Source: Conyzicola nivalis_A
Lineage (GTDB): Bacteria; Actinomycetota; Actinomycetes; Actinomycetales; Microbacteriaceae
Assembly: GCF_040548875.1 (NCBI RefSeq)
Contig: NZ_JBEPSJ010000002.1
Location: 558,001-622,000, forward strand
Reading direction: 5' to 3'
DNA: 64,000 bases
Part shown: positions 40,249-49,114 of the stretch, in pieces
Position numbering within the stretch: the first letter of the stretch is position 1
Layout of the letters: each line of letters starts with the position of its first letter
Made by a program: the position numbers and the translations under genes
The notes under the pieces: model-generated
What the model saw: the letters and a program-made list of their open reading frames with translations, nothing else
What the model was told of the DNA's origin: nothing
Database searches by the model: none

Positions 40249-41816
40249 CAGCCGATCTCTCTGAAACTGCCGAAGGTCGACACGTTGTCGTTCGCGGGTG
40301 CGTTCCATTTCTGCCACGGCAGACCGTCACAAGTGCGCACCGTCAGCTTCGACCAGCCGCGGTACAAGCCCTCGGCGGTGTCGGCGGTGAGGCAAAGGCC
40401 GGCGTGGTTCTTAATCAGGTAGCTCGTGGCATAATCAGCGGTCTTTGACGTTCGAGTCCACTTCCTCGCGTCCGGGGTGCTCTCTGAGCTGCACGGTCGC
40501 ACGACCACGAGGCGGCCCGAAGCGGGTGTCTCTAGGCAGAACCGGTTCGCTGCCTGATAGTCCTGCAGCACGTAGATCTGCTGATCGACCAGAGTCGTCT
40601 GTCCGGCGGGTGGCTCGTTGTAGAAAAACTGATGGTTCCAATACACGCCGCGCGGCGAAAGAGACGGGTCCTGTTTACAGGGGAACAGGATCAGGAACGC
40701 GTAGGTGGGCTCTCCGTTAGTGACGTCGATGCAGCGACCGAATTCCTTATAGTTGACGATCTGGTTCGTGGTCTTGCTGGCGGCTCCGGCGCCGACGCCG
40801 GCGGCTGGCTCAAAATCGGAGGGATCGGAGTTGGAGACCTGCAGAACTGCTGGGTCACCGCCACGAGCGAGGAATACTCCTCTTTCGCCGGAGCTGATGG
40901 GACTGTTCTGGCCTTTCCATGTGTACGAGCCGTCCCAGCTCCACAGCTGTGTGTACCGCGGGTCTCCGGTCAGGCACTCGGCGAGCGTGGCATCCGTCGC
41001 GTCCGTCTGGCTCATCGTCCGACCGGTGATACACAGCGCCGGTCCGGGATGGACCGAGCTCGCGAGCTTGATCTGGTAGCTGGCGTCGTAGCTCCACATC
41101 TGGCGATCCTTGTTCGCCTCGGTGCAATTCGCCGCGCTCACAAATCGGATCTTCGATCCGACGACTATTGCCCCGCCCGCTGTGACGGGCCACGCCTGCA
41201 GGCATTCGGTGCCACTGAAGATCCGTCCGCCAGGGATATTGATGTTTGTGATCTTGAACTTGTATACGGCTGCCACGGAACGATTTCCCTCGTCCGCGGC
41301 GCGGCCGGGCGCGGCCGCGCCGGCACCCTGCGCGACGAGGTAGGCGAACTTCGGCTCGCCGGAGACACCGCCCGGCGTACTGCAGGTCAGCCGGGTTGCG
41401 GTCGTGTTTAACCAGGTCTCGTCTTTGCCCGTCGGGTCGACGGAGTAGTACCGCAGCGACACGGTGTACGAAAGGTCTGCGCTGTTTCCGTCGAGCCTTC
41501 CGGTCACCGTGCATGGCAGCTTGCTGGGAGCGCCGAACTCGACACCCGCCACGGGCGTCCCTGCGGCAGTTCGAACGACGCCGAGGGCGGCTTGGAGCCC
41601 CGCCTGAGCGGTGTACACGGTCTTGGTGCCCTTTTGCGCAGCGTATGACGGGCCGATCTGCGCCAGGATGACGCTGAGAAGCACGAGCGACATGCCGGTG
41701 AGAAGGATCATGAACAGCATGGCGCTCATCAGCGCGACCCCCCGCTCACCTCCGACGTGGGCGAGCCTCTTCTCGATTGCGCTACGGGAGATCATCGGTT
41801 CCGTTCGTCGGGTCAT
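40248..41816 (-). CDS. PilX-type minor pilin fused to a ricin-like beta-trefoil region
   Basis: A 522-residue protein. The N-terminus GGERGVALMSAMLFMILLTG is a PilX-like class III signal and helix. After about 190 residues the sequence changes to repeated Cys-(Leu/Ile)...Cys units ending in aromatic Q-x-W-like motifs: RQMWSYD, TQLWSWD, RKWTRT, WQKWN, together with CITG, CIDV, CLET and CLTA. This pattern is that of ricin-B/beta-trefoil lectins. A tip-exposed carbohydrate-binding adhesin is plausible. It overlaps pilW by 4 bp and pilD by 1 bp. The trefoil assignment is by motif only. Confidence 0.78.
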   Translation of the reverse strand: MTRRTEPMISRSAIEKRLAHVGGERGVALMSAMLFMILLTGMSLVLLSVILAQIGPSYAAQKGTKTVYTAQAGLQAALGVVRTAAGTPVAGVEFGAPSKLPCTVTGRLDGNSADLSYTVSLRYYSVDPTGKDETWLNTTATRLTCSTPGGVSGEPKFAYLVAQGAGAAAPGRAADEGNRSVAAVYKFKITNINIPGGRIFSGTECLQAWPVTAGGAIVVGSKIRFVSAANCTEANKDRQMWSYDASYQIKLASSVHPGPALCITGRTMSQTDATDATLAECLTGDPRYTQLWSWDGSYTWKGQNSPISSGERGVFLARGGDPAVLQVSNSDPSDFEPAAGVGAGAASKTTNQIVNYKEFGRCIDVTNGEPTYAFLILFPCKQDPSLSPRGVYWNHQFFYNEPPAGQTTLVDQQIYVLQDYQAANRFCLETPASGRLVVVRPCSSESTPDARKWTRTSKTADYATSYLIKNHAGLCLTADTAEGLYRGWSKLTVRTCDGLPWQKWNAPANDNVSTFGSFREIG

Positions 41817-42454
41817 GGCCGCGGCACCGTCGTGCAGATGGAGCCGCCGACGTTGGTCGGCGAAGATGTCGAGCTGTTGCGGGCGACGAACTGGGTCTTG
41901 ATCTCAGCCCCGCCTGTGTGGTCTGCCTTGCCCGAATGGAGCCACAGCTGGAACTGCTGCTTCGTTGACCCGGTCGCTCCCGGCTGCAAGAGCTCGAAAG
42001 GGTACGTGGTGTCGCTTTTCGGAACCACGCCCGAGAGCTTCTGGGCCCACGGCGTCGGAGTGGCACCCGCGACGTCACGCCACTCGCGGGAAGAGATAGA
42101 TCCCGTGGTTGGCTGGTAACGCCACTGCGTGCAGGTGACGACGAAGTCCCGCGCGCTCGCGGCCGGCGTGCGGAACTCGATGTAACGAGCACCGGAGGCG
42201 CCGTTGCCGGGGATGCTGATTGCGTCGGCGTACCGAACCTGCCGGTCGGCGTTCTGGAAAACGAGCAGCACACCGCTCGACGCCTCGGCAGTAAGGCGAG
42301 CACGGGTGGTGCCGTTGGACAGCGCGAGGACGGCCGCGAGGAAGAGGCTTACGAACACCATAAAGATGCCCATCGCCACGACTAGCTCGATGAGTGAGAA
42401 TCCGACTTGCCGCTCCGACCTCATCAGTCGCAATCGGCGCCGGAGGCTAGTCAT
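41813..42454 (-). CDS. PilW-like minor pilin
   Basis: A 213-residue prepilin-type protein: a short basic leader then GFSLIELVVAMGIFMVFVSL with Glu at +5 after the Gly cleavage site. The remainder is a globular pilin head (FVVTCTQWRYQPTTG; NVGGSICTTV) with two pairs of Cys that could form disulfides. Its position between the PilV- and PilX-like genes suggests a role in pilus initiation or tip. The 8-bp overlap with the upstream gene implies coupling. Confidence 0.85.
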   Translation of the reverse strand: MTSLRRRLRLMRSERQVGFSLIELVVAMGIFMVFVSLFLAAVLALSNGTTRARLTAEASSGVLLVFQNADRQVRYADAISIPGNGASGARYIEFRTPAASARDFVVTCTQWRYQPTTGSISSREWRDVAGATPTPWAQKLSGVVPKSDTTYPFELLQPGATGSTKQQFQLWLHSGKADHTGGAEIKTQFVARNSSTSSPTNVGGSICTTVPRP

Positions 42455-43118
42455 GCGTGTTCCATGTCAGGTCGCCGTTGAGGTCGATGAGAGTGGAAGT
42501 CACATAGCTGCAGTCGCCCGAGCTGCACATGGATCCGGCGGTCCAGCGTACGATCACGATGACCCGGGTCAGCGGTGTATAGGTGGCGAGCATGCTCGAG
42601 GACGGTGCGGTCGGGTATCCGGCGAACCCCGTGACCTTACCGCAGTTTCCGCCGATGCCCTTGAGTTGGTAACAGGTGCCCAGAAGCGTTTCGACGGAGA
42701 ACGTGGTGCCGTTCAACTGGACGGGATCGGCTTTGACTATCGGTATGGCCGCCGGGAGCGGCGGCGTCAGTCGCTGATCCCACACTGGATACGTCTGGGC
42801 GACACCGGAGATAGTAGAGTTCGCCGCCCACGCGGTTGTCACGTCGGTGCGCTTGCGGCCGGTGTACAGCTCGCTGGTGCCGCTCGCCGCGTTCGGCTCG
42901 GTCGACCAGGAGTTCACCAACTCCATCTGCTGGTTGGCGATGGTGACGGCCACCTCGCGCCTCTGCTGCATCGTCGAAGCGTTAGCACTCGAGATGTAAA
43001 TGCCGAGAGACGCGGTAGAGAGAATTCCCAGAATGACGATGGCCACGACGACCTCGATCAGCGTGAAGCCGTCTTCGCGGTCGACTCGCGAGAGAGCGCG
43101 AGCGTGCAGGTTCTTCAC
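42447..43118 (-). CDS. PilV-like minor pilin
   Basis: A 223-residue prepilin: leader REDG, then FTLIEVVVAIVILGILST as the hydrophobic alpha1. The head includes NQQMELVNSW and several cysteines (GTCYQLKGIGGNC, MCSSGDCSYV). It is the first of three minor pilin genes after the pilA terminator. Whether PilV, FimT or another type cannot be told. Confidence 0.85.
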   Translation of the reverse strand: MKNLHARALSRVDREDGFTLIEVVVAIVILGILSTASLGIYISSANASTMQQRREVAVTIANQQMELVNSWSTEPNAASGTSELYTGRKRTDVTTAWAANSTISGVAQTYPVWDQRLTPPLPAAIPIVKADPVQLNGTTFSVETLLGTCYQLKGIGGNCGKVTGFAGYPTAPSSSMLATYTPLTRVIVIVRWTAGSMCSSGDCSYVTSTLIDLNGDLTWNTHD

Positions 43119-43189
43119 GGCGCCCTCCCCCGGTAGTCCGTCAGTGGTCTTGAAGTGCGTCTCGCTGCTCTTAGACGCATCTTATGCAG

Positions 43190-43226
43190 CGTCTATGGGG
43201 CGCCGTCTCGCGACGCCCCATAGACG
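43190..43226 (-). terminator. Terminator-like hairpin after pilA
   Basis: CGTCTATGGGGCG (43190-43202) pairs perfectly with 43214-43226, loop 11 bases, 15 bases past the pilA stop. No long T-run follows. It could stop most transcripts after the abundant major pilin and let a fraction continue to the minor pilins. Confidence 0.7.
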
Positions 43227-43241
43227 TACGTGCTGGCTGTG

Positions 43242-43667
43242 CTAGCCGACCCAGCTGCCGAGGCCGCCCGCGCCGCTGCTGTACTTGAGCGACTTCGTGG
43301 AGCCCAGGTCGGTGTTGGTGCCGGTGAGGACATAGGTGTTGCCGGTGAAGTCGGCGTTGACCTTGTTTCCCTTGGTCGGGGTGAAGACGACGTTGGTGAT
43401 CGGGAAGTCGCCGTCGGCGAGTCCGGACAGCGAGCCGTTCTTACCCATGGAGTACGTCTCCAGCGCCAGCGCAGCGTTCTTCAGGTCGGACTCGACGGAG
43501 GCCTTCCAAGCGCCTTCGCGCTGGCTGAGGAACACTGGGATGGCGATGGCGGCGAGGATGCCGATGATGACGACGACCACGAGGAGCTCGATGAGCGTGA
43601 AGCCCTTCTGGTTCTCTTCGCGCTTGAGACGGCTGGCATCCAGTGCCCGGTTGATGGTCGTGAACAT
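43242..43667 (-). CDS. pilA: Major type IV pilin PilA
   Basis: A 141-residue prepilin: a 22-residue basic leader ending QKG, then FTLIELLVVVVIIGILAAIA with Glu5 and the IPVFLSQREGAWKASVESDL alpha1 extension. The small head (TNVVFTPTKGNKVNADF...) has no cysteine pair, unlike Gram-negative pilins with a C-terminal disulfide loop. It stands after a hairpin downstream of pilC and before a strong hairpin, which fits its own expression level. Confidence 0.93.
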   Translation of the reverse strand: MFTTINRALDASRLKREENQKGFTLIELLVVVVIIGILAAIAIPVFLSQREGAWKASVESDLKNAALALETYSMGKNGSLSGLADGDFPITNVVFTPTKGNKVNADFTGNTYVLTGTNTDLGSTKSLKYSSGAGGLGSWVG

Positions 43668-43720
43668 AGCTGTTTCCTGTCAGTTAAGTGAGTGTGGACA
43701 GGTGGCCCCCAAAGAATTGA

Positions 43721-43741
43721 CCCCCACCGCAATGGTGGGGG
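43721..43741 (-). terminator. Hairpin between pilC and pilA
   Basis: CCCCCACC (43721-43728) pairs with GGTGGGGG (43734-43741); on the minus strand TCAATTCTTT follows. It resembles an intrinsic terminator between the motor/platform genes and the pilin genes, so pilA may have its own promoter or rely on read-through. The gap 43668-43799 has no gene. Confidence 0.65.
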
Positions 43742-43799
43742 ACAACTCCCGGTGGCGACAGACCCTAGAAGTGGGGGGTTGGTTCAGAAGACCGAAGGG

Positions 43800-45029
43800 T
43801 CAGTTGATCTGCTCAAAAATGCTGAACACGGGCATGTACAGCGCAACGATCATGCCGCCGATGACCGCGCCGATGATGCCGATCATGAGCGGCTCGATGA
43901 GCGCCGTGAGCGACTCCGCAGTGCTCTGCACCTCATCGTCGTAGAAGTCGGCGATCTTCTCCAGCATGGTCTCCAGCGAGCCCGAGTCCTCACCGACGGC
44001 GATCATCTGCGTGACCATCGAGGGGAACACCGGTTCGTCGCCGAGCGGACCGGCGATCGACTTGCCCTGGCGAACTGACTCCTGCACCTTGCGCAGTGCC
44101 TCCTCTATCACCCAGTTGCCGGAGGTCTCGCCGACGATGCTGAGCGACTGCAGGATCGGCACACCGGAAGCCATCATGGTCGAGAAGTTGCGAGTAAAGC
44201 GGGCGATCGCGACCTTCTTGAACAGCTCCCCGAAGACGGGGATCTTCAGCCGAAGCGGATCGAAGACCGCTCGGACTGAGTCCTTGTTCTTATTCGTCCG
44301 CCACCACACGGCCGTGGCCACAATCACTACGAGGAGCAGCGGAGCTATCCAGATCATATTTGCCGACAGCACGACGAGAACCTGCGTGGGGAGCGGCAGA
44401 TCGCCGCCGAAGTCCTTGAACATCGCCTCGAACACCGGAACGATGAAGATCAGCATGCCGATCACGGCGAGGAACGCCATGATGAGCACGGCGACGGGGT
44501 ACGTCAGCGCCGACTTAATCGTCGCGCGCAGCTTGACGTCTGACTCGAAGTTGTCGGCGATCGACTCGAGCGCGCCGTCGAGGAATCCGCCGGTTTCGCC
44601 CGCTTTTACGAGGAACACCATCAACCGTGGGAACACGTCGGGGTGCTTGGCCAGGCTGTCAGAGAACGACCACCCGCTCTCGATCTGAGTTCTCACGTCG
44701 TTGAGAGTCGCGGCGAGCTTCTTGTTCTCCGTCTGCTCGGCGAGGATGGTGAGCGCCCGCAGCAGCGATAGGCCGGCGGCCAGCATGGTCGCCATCTGGC
44801 GGCTCATCACGGCGAGGTCCTTGAGGGTGACCTTCTTCCCCATCCCCGGGAGGTTGATCTCCATGTTGAGGCCCGTGCCGCCCGCGGTTTCTGCCACCGT
44901 GATCGGCGATACGCCCATCGTGCGCAGTTTGGCGACCGCGACACCCTCGGTCGTGCCATCCACTCGGCCCTTGACGACCTTGCCGCTCGTGTCGCGCGCG
45001 GTGTAGGCGAAGGTCTTCGTCGCGGCCAT
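43800..45029 (-). CDS. pilC: Type IV pilus platform protein PilC
   Basis: A 409-residue T2SF-type membrane protein with two homologous cytoplasmic domains (MSRQMATMLAAGLSLLRALT; FTRNFSTMMASGVPILQSLS) and the GGFLDGALESIADNFESD / SGSLETMLEKIADFYDDEV signatures. Three membrane helices. It is the platform turned by PilB/PilT. It lies 2 bp after pilT. Confidence 0.95.
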   Translation of the reverse strand: MAATKTFAYTARDTSGKVVKGRVDGTTEGVAVAKLRTMGVSPITVAETAGGTGLNMEINLPGMGKKVTLKDLAVMSRQMATMLAAGLSLLRALTILAEQTENKKLAATLNDVRTQIESGWSFSDSLAKHPDVFPRLMVFLVKAGETGGFLDGALESIADNFESDVKLRATIKSALTYPVAVLIMAFLAVIGMLIFIVPVFEAMFKDFGGDLPLPTQVLVVLSANMIWIAPLLLVVIVATAVWWRTNKNKDSVRAVFDPLRLKIPVFGELFKKVAIARFTRNFSTMMASGVPILQSLSIVGETSGNWVIEEALRKVQESVRQGKSIAGPLGDEPVFPSMVTQMIAVGEDSGSLETMLEKIADFYDDEVQSTAESLTALIEPLMIGIIGAVIGGMIVALYMPVFSIFEQIN

Positions 45030-45031
45030 GG

Positions 45032-47323
45032 TCAGGCTCCCTTGCGCGAGAACGAGTCGTCGAAGTCGATCTCGGATGACTGTGCCGAGAAGTCGTGCGA
45101 CGCGCCCTCGGAGCCGCTCCGCGAGATCAGCTGCTTGAGGTCTTCGAGGTCGTGCGCCTTCTCGTAGGCGGCCTGGTGGGTGATCTGCCTGGCGTTGACG
45201 AGGTCGGCGAGGTGCTGGTCCATGGTGTGCATGCCCATCTCGCGCCCGGCCTGCATCGCCGAGTGGATCTGGTAGGTCTTGCCCTCACGAATGAGGTTGG
45301 CGACGGCCGGCGTTGTGATGAGTACCTCGGTGGCGACCGCGCGGCCCTCGCCGTGGGCCTTCTTGATGAGCGTCTGGCAGACGACCCCCTGCAGGGTCGC
45401 GGCGAGCTGGGCGCGCACCTGGTCCTGCTGGTGCGGCGGGAACACGTCGATGACCCGGTCGATCGTCTGCGGGGCGTCCTGCGTGTGCAGGGTGGCGAAG
45501 ACGAGGTGGCCGGTCTCGGCGGCGGTCAGCGCCACCGAGATGGTCTCGAGGTCGCGGAGCTCGCCGATGAGAATTACGTCGGGGTCCTGGCGCAGCACGT
45601 GCTTGAGCGCGTTGTTGAAGCTGTGCGTGTCGTGGCCGACCTCGCGCTGGTTCACGAGCGACTTCTTGTTCTGGTGCATGAACTCGATCGGGTCTTCCAC
45701 CGTGACGATGTGGTCGCTGCGCGTGGAGTTGACGAGGTCGATGAGCGCGGCGAGCGTGGTCGACTTGCCCGAACCGGTGGGTCCGGTGACCAGCACGAGC
45801 CCGCGAGGAAGCTGCGCGAACTTGCCGATGCGCTCGGGGATGCCGAGCGCCTCGAGCTGCTTGATCTCGGTCGGGATCAGTCGGAACGCCGCCCCGAGCA
45901 CGTTGCGCTGCTGGTAGATATTGACGCGGAAACGCGAGGTCTCCGAGAGCGTGTAGGCGAAGTCGAGCTCGAGCTCGTTCGCGAACTGGTCGCGGTGCTC
46001 GGGCGACATGATGCTGTGCAGGGCGGTCATCACCTTGTCGGCGTCCCAGGCCTCGAGCCCGGGGATGGGCCGCAGCCCGCCGTCGACGCGGATCATCGGC
46101 GCCGCGTTGACACCGACGTGGAGGTCGGATGCGCGCAGTTGCACGACGGAGTTCAGCGCGGCGACCAGGTCGGGGTCGCTGCCCTCCTGGCCGAGCCCGA
46201 CCTCGAGAGGCGGGGCGGATGCCGCGGCTTTCGCCGCGGTCGGGGCGGGTGTCGCCGGCTGAACGCGTTCGCGCTCCGCACGTCGACCGCCGAGCTCGGC
46301 GGCCGCAGCGGCGAGTGCCGCCACATCGGACGCGGTGGGAACGGGCGGCACCGGGGCCGCGAACGCGGGCGGGGCGTAGGTGGGTCCGGCGGCGGTCGCC
46401 GGAGACGGCGCGGGCGCCGCGAGGAGGTCTTCGAACGCCGGGACGGGGGTCGCTGCGTGCGCGGCGACGGGCGGCGGCACGGTGACGGGCGCGTCGGTTG
46501 CGGGCGGCGCGGCATGGGCGGCGGCCGGCGCCTCGAACGAAGTGGGTGCCGCGTGCGCCGCGACCGGAGCCTCGAAAGTGGGCACGGCGGTCGACGGCGA
46601 CGGCGGCGCGAAGGCCGCTGGCTCGAACGGCTCGGGGATCGGGATGGGGGCCGCGGGTGACGCGGCGGCGGTCGCTTCGACAGGCTCAGCGACCGGATCG
46701 GGTTTGGCGACCGGGGCGGCGGACGGTGCCGCGTACGTGGGCGGGGCGGGCGCTTCGGCAGGCTCAGCGACCGGGGCAGGCTCTGCGACCGAAGCAGGCT
46801 CGGCGACCGGAGCGGGCTCAGCGACCGGAGCGGGCTCGGCGACCGGGGCGGGCTCGGCGACGGGGGCGGCGAACGCCGGCGGGGTGTCGAATGCGCCGGT
46901 GTCGAAGATCGGCACGCCCTCGTGCGACGACGGCTCGAAGGCAGACGTGTCGAACGCCGAGGCAGGGGCGGGCGGTGCGAACGCGGTCGGGTCGAACGCC
47001 GTGTCGTACGAGGGCGCTTCGAAGACCGGAGCCGCGAAGGCGGCAGGGTCGAACGAGGAGTCGTAGGCCGACGCGGCCGAGAAGTCCGGCGCGGCCTGGG
47101 GCGCATCCGGAGCTTGATAGGTCTCACGGCCCGCCGGCTGGTAGCCACCGGGCGGCGGGAACGCCGAGGGGTCGAACGGCTGCGAGTAGTCGACGCCCGC
47201 GGACGGCGGGGGCGGCGGAGCCGTCGCGTAACCGGCGGGCGGCGACGTGGGCGGCGGCGCGTTGAGGTAGGAGGGAGGCGGCGGCGGCAGTTCGCCCTCG
47301 GGATCGTAGGCAGACGCGTTCAT
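45032..47323 (-). CDS. pilT: Type IV pilus retraction ATPase PilT with long disordered N-terminus
   Basis: A 763-residue protein. The PilT core (about 373-763) has SDLHVGVNAAPMIRVDGG, Walker A GPTGSGKSTT near 514, the Asp box VTVEDPIEFMHQNKKSLVNQ, Walker B VILIGELRDLET and the His box HLVFATLHTQDAPQTIDR. Ahead are about 370 residues of Pro/Ala-rich sequence, with tyrosine/phenylalanine FDPSAF/FDPTAF repeats (about 50-150) and PVAEPA hexapeptides (about 155-195). The core alone is the usual PilT length. ATG 47323 overlaps the pilB stop (ATGA). The extension may bind partners or regulate location. Confidence 0.93.
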   Translation of the reverse strand: MNASAYDPEGELPPPPPSYLNAPPPTSPPAGYATAPPPPPSAGVDYSQPFDPSAFPPPGGYQPAGRETYQAPDAPQAAPDFSAASAYDSSFDPAAFAAPVFEAPSYDTAFDPTAFAPPAPASAFDTSAFEPSSHEGVPIFDTGAFDTPPAFAAPVAEPAPVAEPAPVAEPAPVAEPASVAEPAPVAEPAEAPAPPTYAAPSAAPVAKPDPVAEPVEATAAASPAAPIPIPEPFEPAAFAPPSPSTAVPTFEAPVAAHAAPTSFEAPAAAHAAPPATDAPVTVPPPVAAHAATPVPAFEDLLAAPAPSPATAAGPTYAPPAFAAPVPPVPTASDVAALAAAAAELGGRRAERERVQPATPAPTAAKAAASAPPLEVGLGQEGSDPDLVAALNSVVQLRASDLHVGVNAAPMIRVDGGLRPIPGLEAWDADKVMTALHSIMSPEHRDQFANELELDFAYTLSETSRFRVNIYQQRNVLGAAFRLIPTEIKQLEALGIPERIGKFAQLPRGLVLVTGPTGSGKSTTLAALIDLVNSTRSDHIVTVEDPIEFMHQNKKSLVNQREVGHDTHSFNNALKHVLRQDPDVILIGELRDLETISVALTAAETGHLVFATLHTQDAPQTIDRVIDVFPPHQQDQVRAQLAATLQGVVCQTLIKKAHGEGRAVATEVLITTPAVANLIREGKTYQIHSAMQAGREMGMHTMDQHLADLVNARQITHQAAYEKAHDLEDLKQLISRSGSEGASHDFSAQSSEIDFDDSFSRKGA
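46671..46875 (-). repeat. 18-bp tandem repeats in pilT, next to a TCGACAGGCTC element
   Basis: The plus strand shows GTCGCTTCGACAGGCTCAGCGAC (46671-46693, split here: GTCGCT, TCGACAGGCTC, AGCGAC) and then, from about 46750 to 46875, seven degenerate 18-bp units like CGACCGGGGCGGGCTCGG coding for the hexapeptide PVAEPA. The first unit still contains GCTTCGGCAGGCTCAGCG, so the array looks derived from the dispersed element. Confidence 0.75.
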
Positions 47324-48990
47324 ACAACCACTCTCATAATCTCTTCGACCGAGGTCAGTCCCATCTGGACCTTCGCCCAGCCGTCCCAGCGCAGGGGGAT
47401 GAGCCCCTGCTCCATGGCGACCTTGCCGATCTCGGCGCTCGACGCTCGTGCGACGGCGAGGCGTTCGATCTGCTCGGTGACGAGCATGACCTCGTGCAGC
47501 GCGATGCGCCCGCGGTACCCGGTGTTCGAGCAGTTCGTGCAGCCGACCGGGTGGTACAGGGTGGGCGGCGGACGGTTCGGGTCGAACGCGAACCGCAGCG
47601 CAGCGAGCTGCTCCGGGTCGTGCTGGTACGGCGCCTTGCACCGGTCGCAGAGGCGGCGGGCGAGGCGCTGGGCGACGACGCAGTCGAGCGCAGAGCCGAC
47701 GAGGAACGGCTCGATGTCCATCTCGGTCAGTCGCGTGATGGCGCTCGGGGCGTCGTTGGTGTGAAGCGTGGACAGCACGAGGTGGCCGGTGAGCGACGCC
47801 TCGATGGCGATCTGGGCGGTCTCGTGGTCGCGGATCTCACCGATCAGCACGACGTCGGGGTCGGAGCGCAGGATGGAGCGCAGCGCGGAGGCGAACGTGA
47901 GGCCGGCCTTGGAGTTCACCTGCACCTGGTTGATGCCCGGCATCCGGTACTCCACCGGGTCTTCGACGGTGATGACGTTGATCTCGGGCTTGGCGACAGC
48001 GCCGAGGGTCGTGTACAGCGTGGTCGACTTGCCCGAACCGGTGGGGCCCGTGACGAGGATCATGCCGTACGGCTTCGTGTACGACGACTTGTAGGCCGCG
48101 AGGTTGCGGGGCAGCAGCGCGAGGTTGTCCATCGACACTGTGGTGCTCGAGGTGTCGAGGATTCGCATGACGACCTTTTCGCCCCACACGGTGGGCAGGG
48201 TCGCGACGCGCAGGTCGATCTTGCGCCCGCCGTGGGTGACCGACATGCGGCCATCCTGCGGCTTGCGCCGCTCGGCGATGTCGATCTCGCTCATGATCTT
48301 GAGGCGCGAGATCACGCCGTTCTGGATCGCCTTGGGCGCGGACTGCATCTGGTGCAGCACTCCGTCGATGCGGTAGCGCACGTGCACTTCGCGTTCGCCG
48401 GGCTCGATGTGGATATCGGATGCCTTGTCCTGGATGGCCTGGCTGATGAGCAGGTTCACGAACCGCACGATCGGCGCGTCGTCCTCCATCGCGTCGCCGA
48501 CACCTGCGACGACGACGTCGGTCGTTCCGCTCTCCTCTTCGAGGGCGGTCGTCAGGTCGCTGAGCTCGCCGTCGGCGCGGTGGTAGCGGTCGATCGCCTG
48601 GCGGAGGTCGCTCGGGGCGGCCACGACCGGGCGGATCTGCATGCGGGCCGCTGCGCGCACGTCGTCGATCGCGAAGACGTCGCCGGGGTCGACCATGGCG
48701 AGGGTGAGGATGTCGCCGATGATGCCGATCGGCAGGATCTGGTAGCGACGGCACATGGCAGCCGGAACGAGCGACACGGCGGTGCGGTCGACCGGGAACT
48801 CCATGAGCTCCACGAACGGCAGCTCCGCCTGGGCGGCCCGCGCGGAGGCGAGCTGCACCTCGGTGACGATGCCCTTGTCGACGAGCGCCTTCACGGCGTC
48901 TTCGTCTTCGCCCCAGGCCCCCGAGATGGAGTCCAGGTTCTCGATGGGAACGACGCCACGCAGAATCAGAATTTCGGTGAGGGTTGCCAT
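47320..48990 (-). CDS. pilB: Type IV pilus extension ATPase PilB
   Basis: A 556-residue hexameric ATPase. It has an MshEN-type N-terminal domain (about 1-150), Walker A GPTGSGKSTTLYTT near 314, Asp box EDPVEYRMPGINQVQVN, Walker B DPDVVLIGEIRDHETAQIA, His box GHLVLSTLHTNDAPSAITR and a tetracysteine zinc site (CDRCKAP; CTNCSNTGYRGR). It is the first gene of the pilus operon. The 124-bp upstream gap (48991-49114) presumably has its promoter, but none is convincing; a CCCC...GGGG hairpin at about 49090-49107 is visible. Confidence 0.96.
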   Translation of the reverse strand: MATLTEILILRGVVPIENLDSISGAWGEDEDAVKALVDKGIVTEVQLASARAAQAELPFVELMEFPVDRTAVSLVPAAMCRRYQILPIGIIGDILTLAMVDPGDVFAIDDVRAAARMQIRPVVAAPSDLRQAIDRYHRADGELSDLTTALEEESGTTDVVVAGVGDAMEDDAPIVRFVNLLISQAIQDKASDIHIEPGEREVHVRYRIDGVLHQMQSAPKAIQNGVISRLKIMSEIDIAERRKPQDGRMSVTHGGRKIDLRVATLPTVWGEKVVMRILDTSSTTVSMDNLALLPRNLAAYKSSYTKPYGMILVTGPTGSGKSTTLYTTLGAVAKPEINVITVEDPVEYRMPGINQVQVNSKAGLTFASALRSILRSDPDVVLIGEIRDHETAQIAIEASLTGHLVLSTLHTNDAPSAITRLTEMDIEPFLVGSALDCVVAQRLARRLCDRCKAPYQHDPEQLAALRFAFDPNRPPPTLYHPVGCTNCSNTGYRGRIALHEVMLVTEQIERLAVARASSAEIGKVAMEQGLIPLRWDGWAKVQMGLTSVEEIMRVVV

Positions 48991-49114
48991 TGCATCTCCT
49001 CACTACAGATTGGTGACGCCGTGGGCCCCCTGGCGCGGCATCATGCGAACAGGGTGCAAACGTAACCTGTTGCCTGAGGCTTAGCCATACCCCTGAGGTG
49101 GGGGTGGCGGCGTC

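Noticed and set aside
46671..46875. CRISPR array in the pilT repeats
   Set aside because: The units are 18 bp without spacers, coding and in frame; no cas genes are seen.
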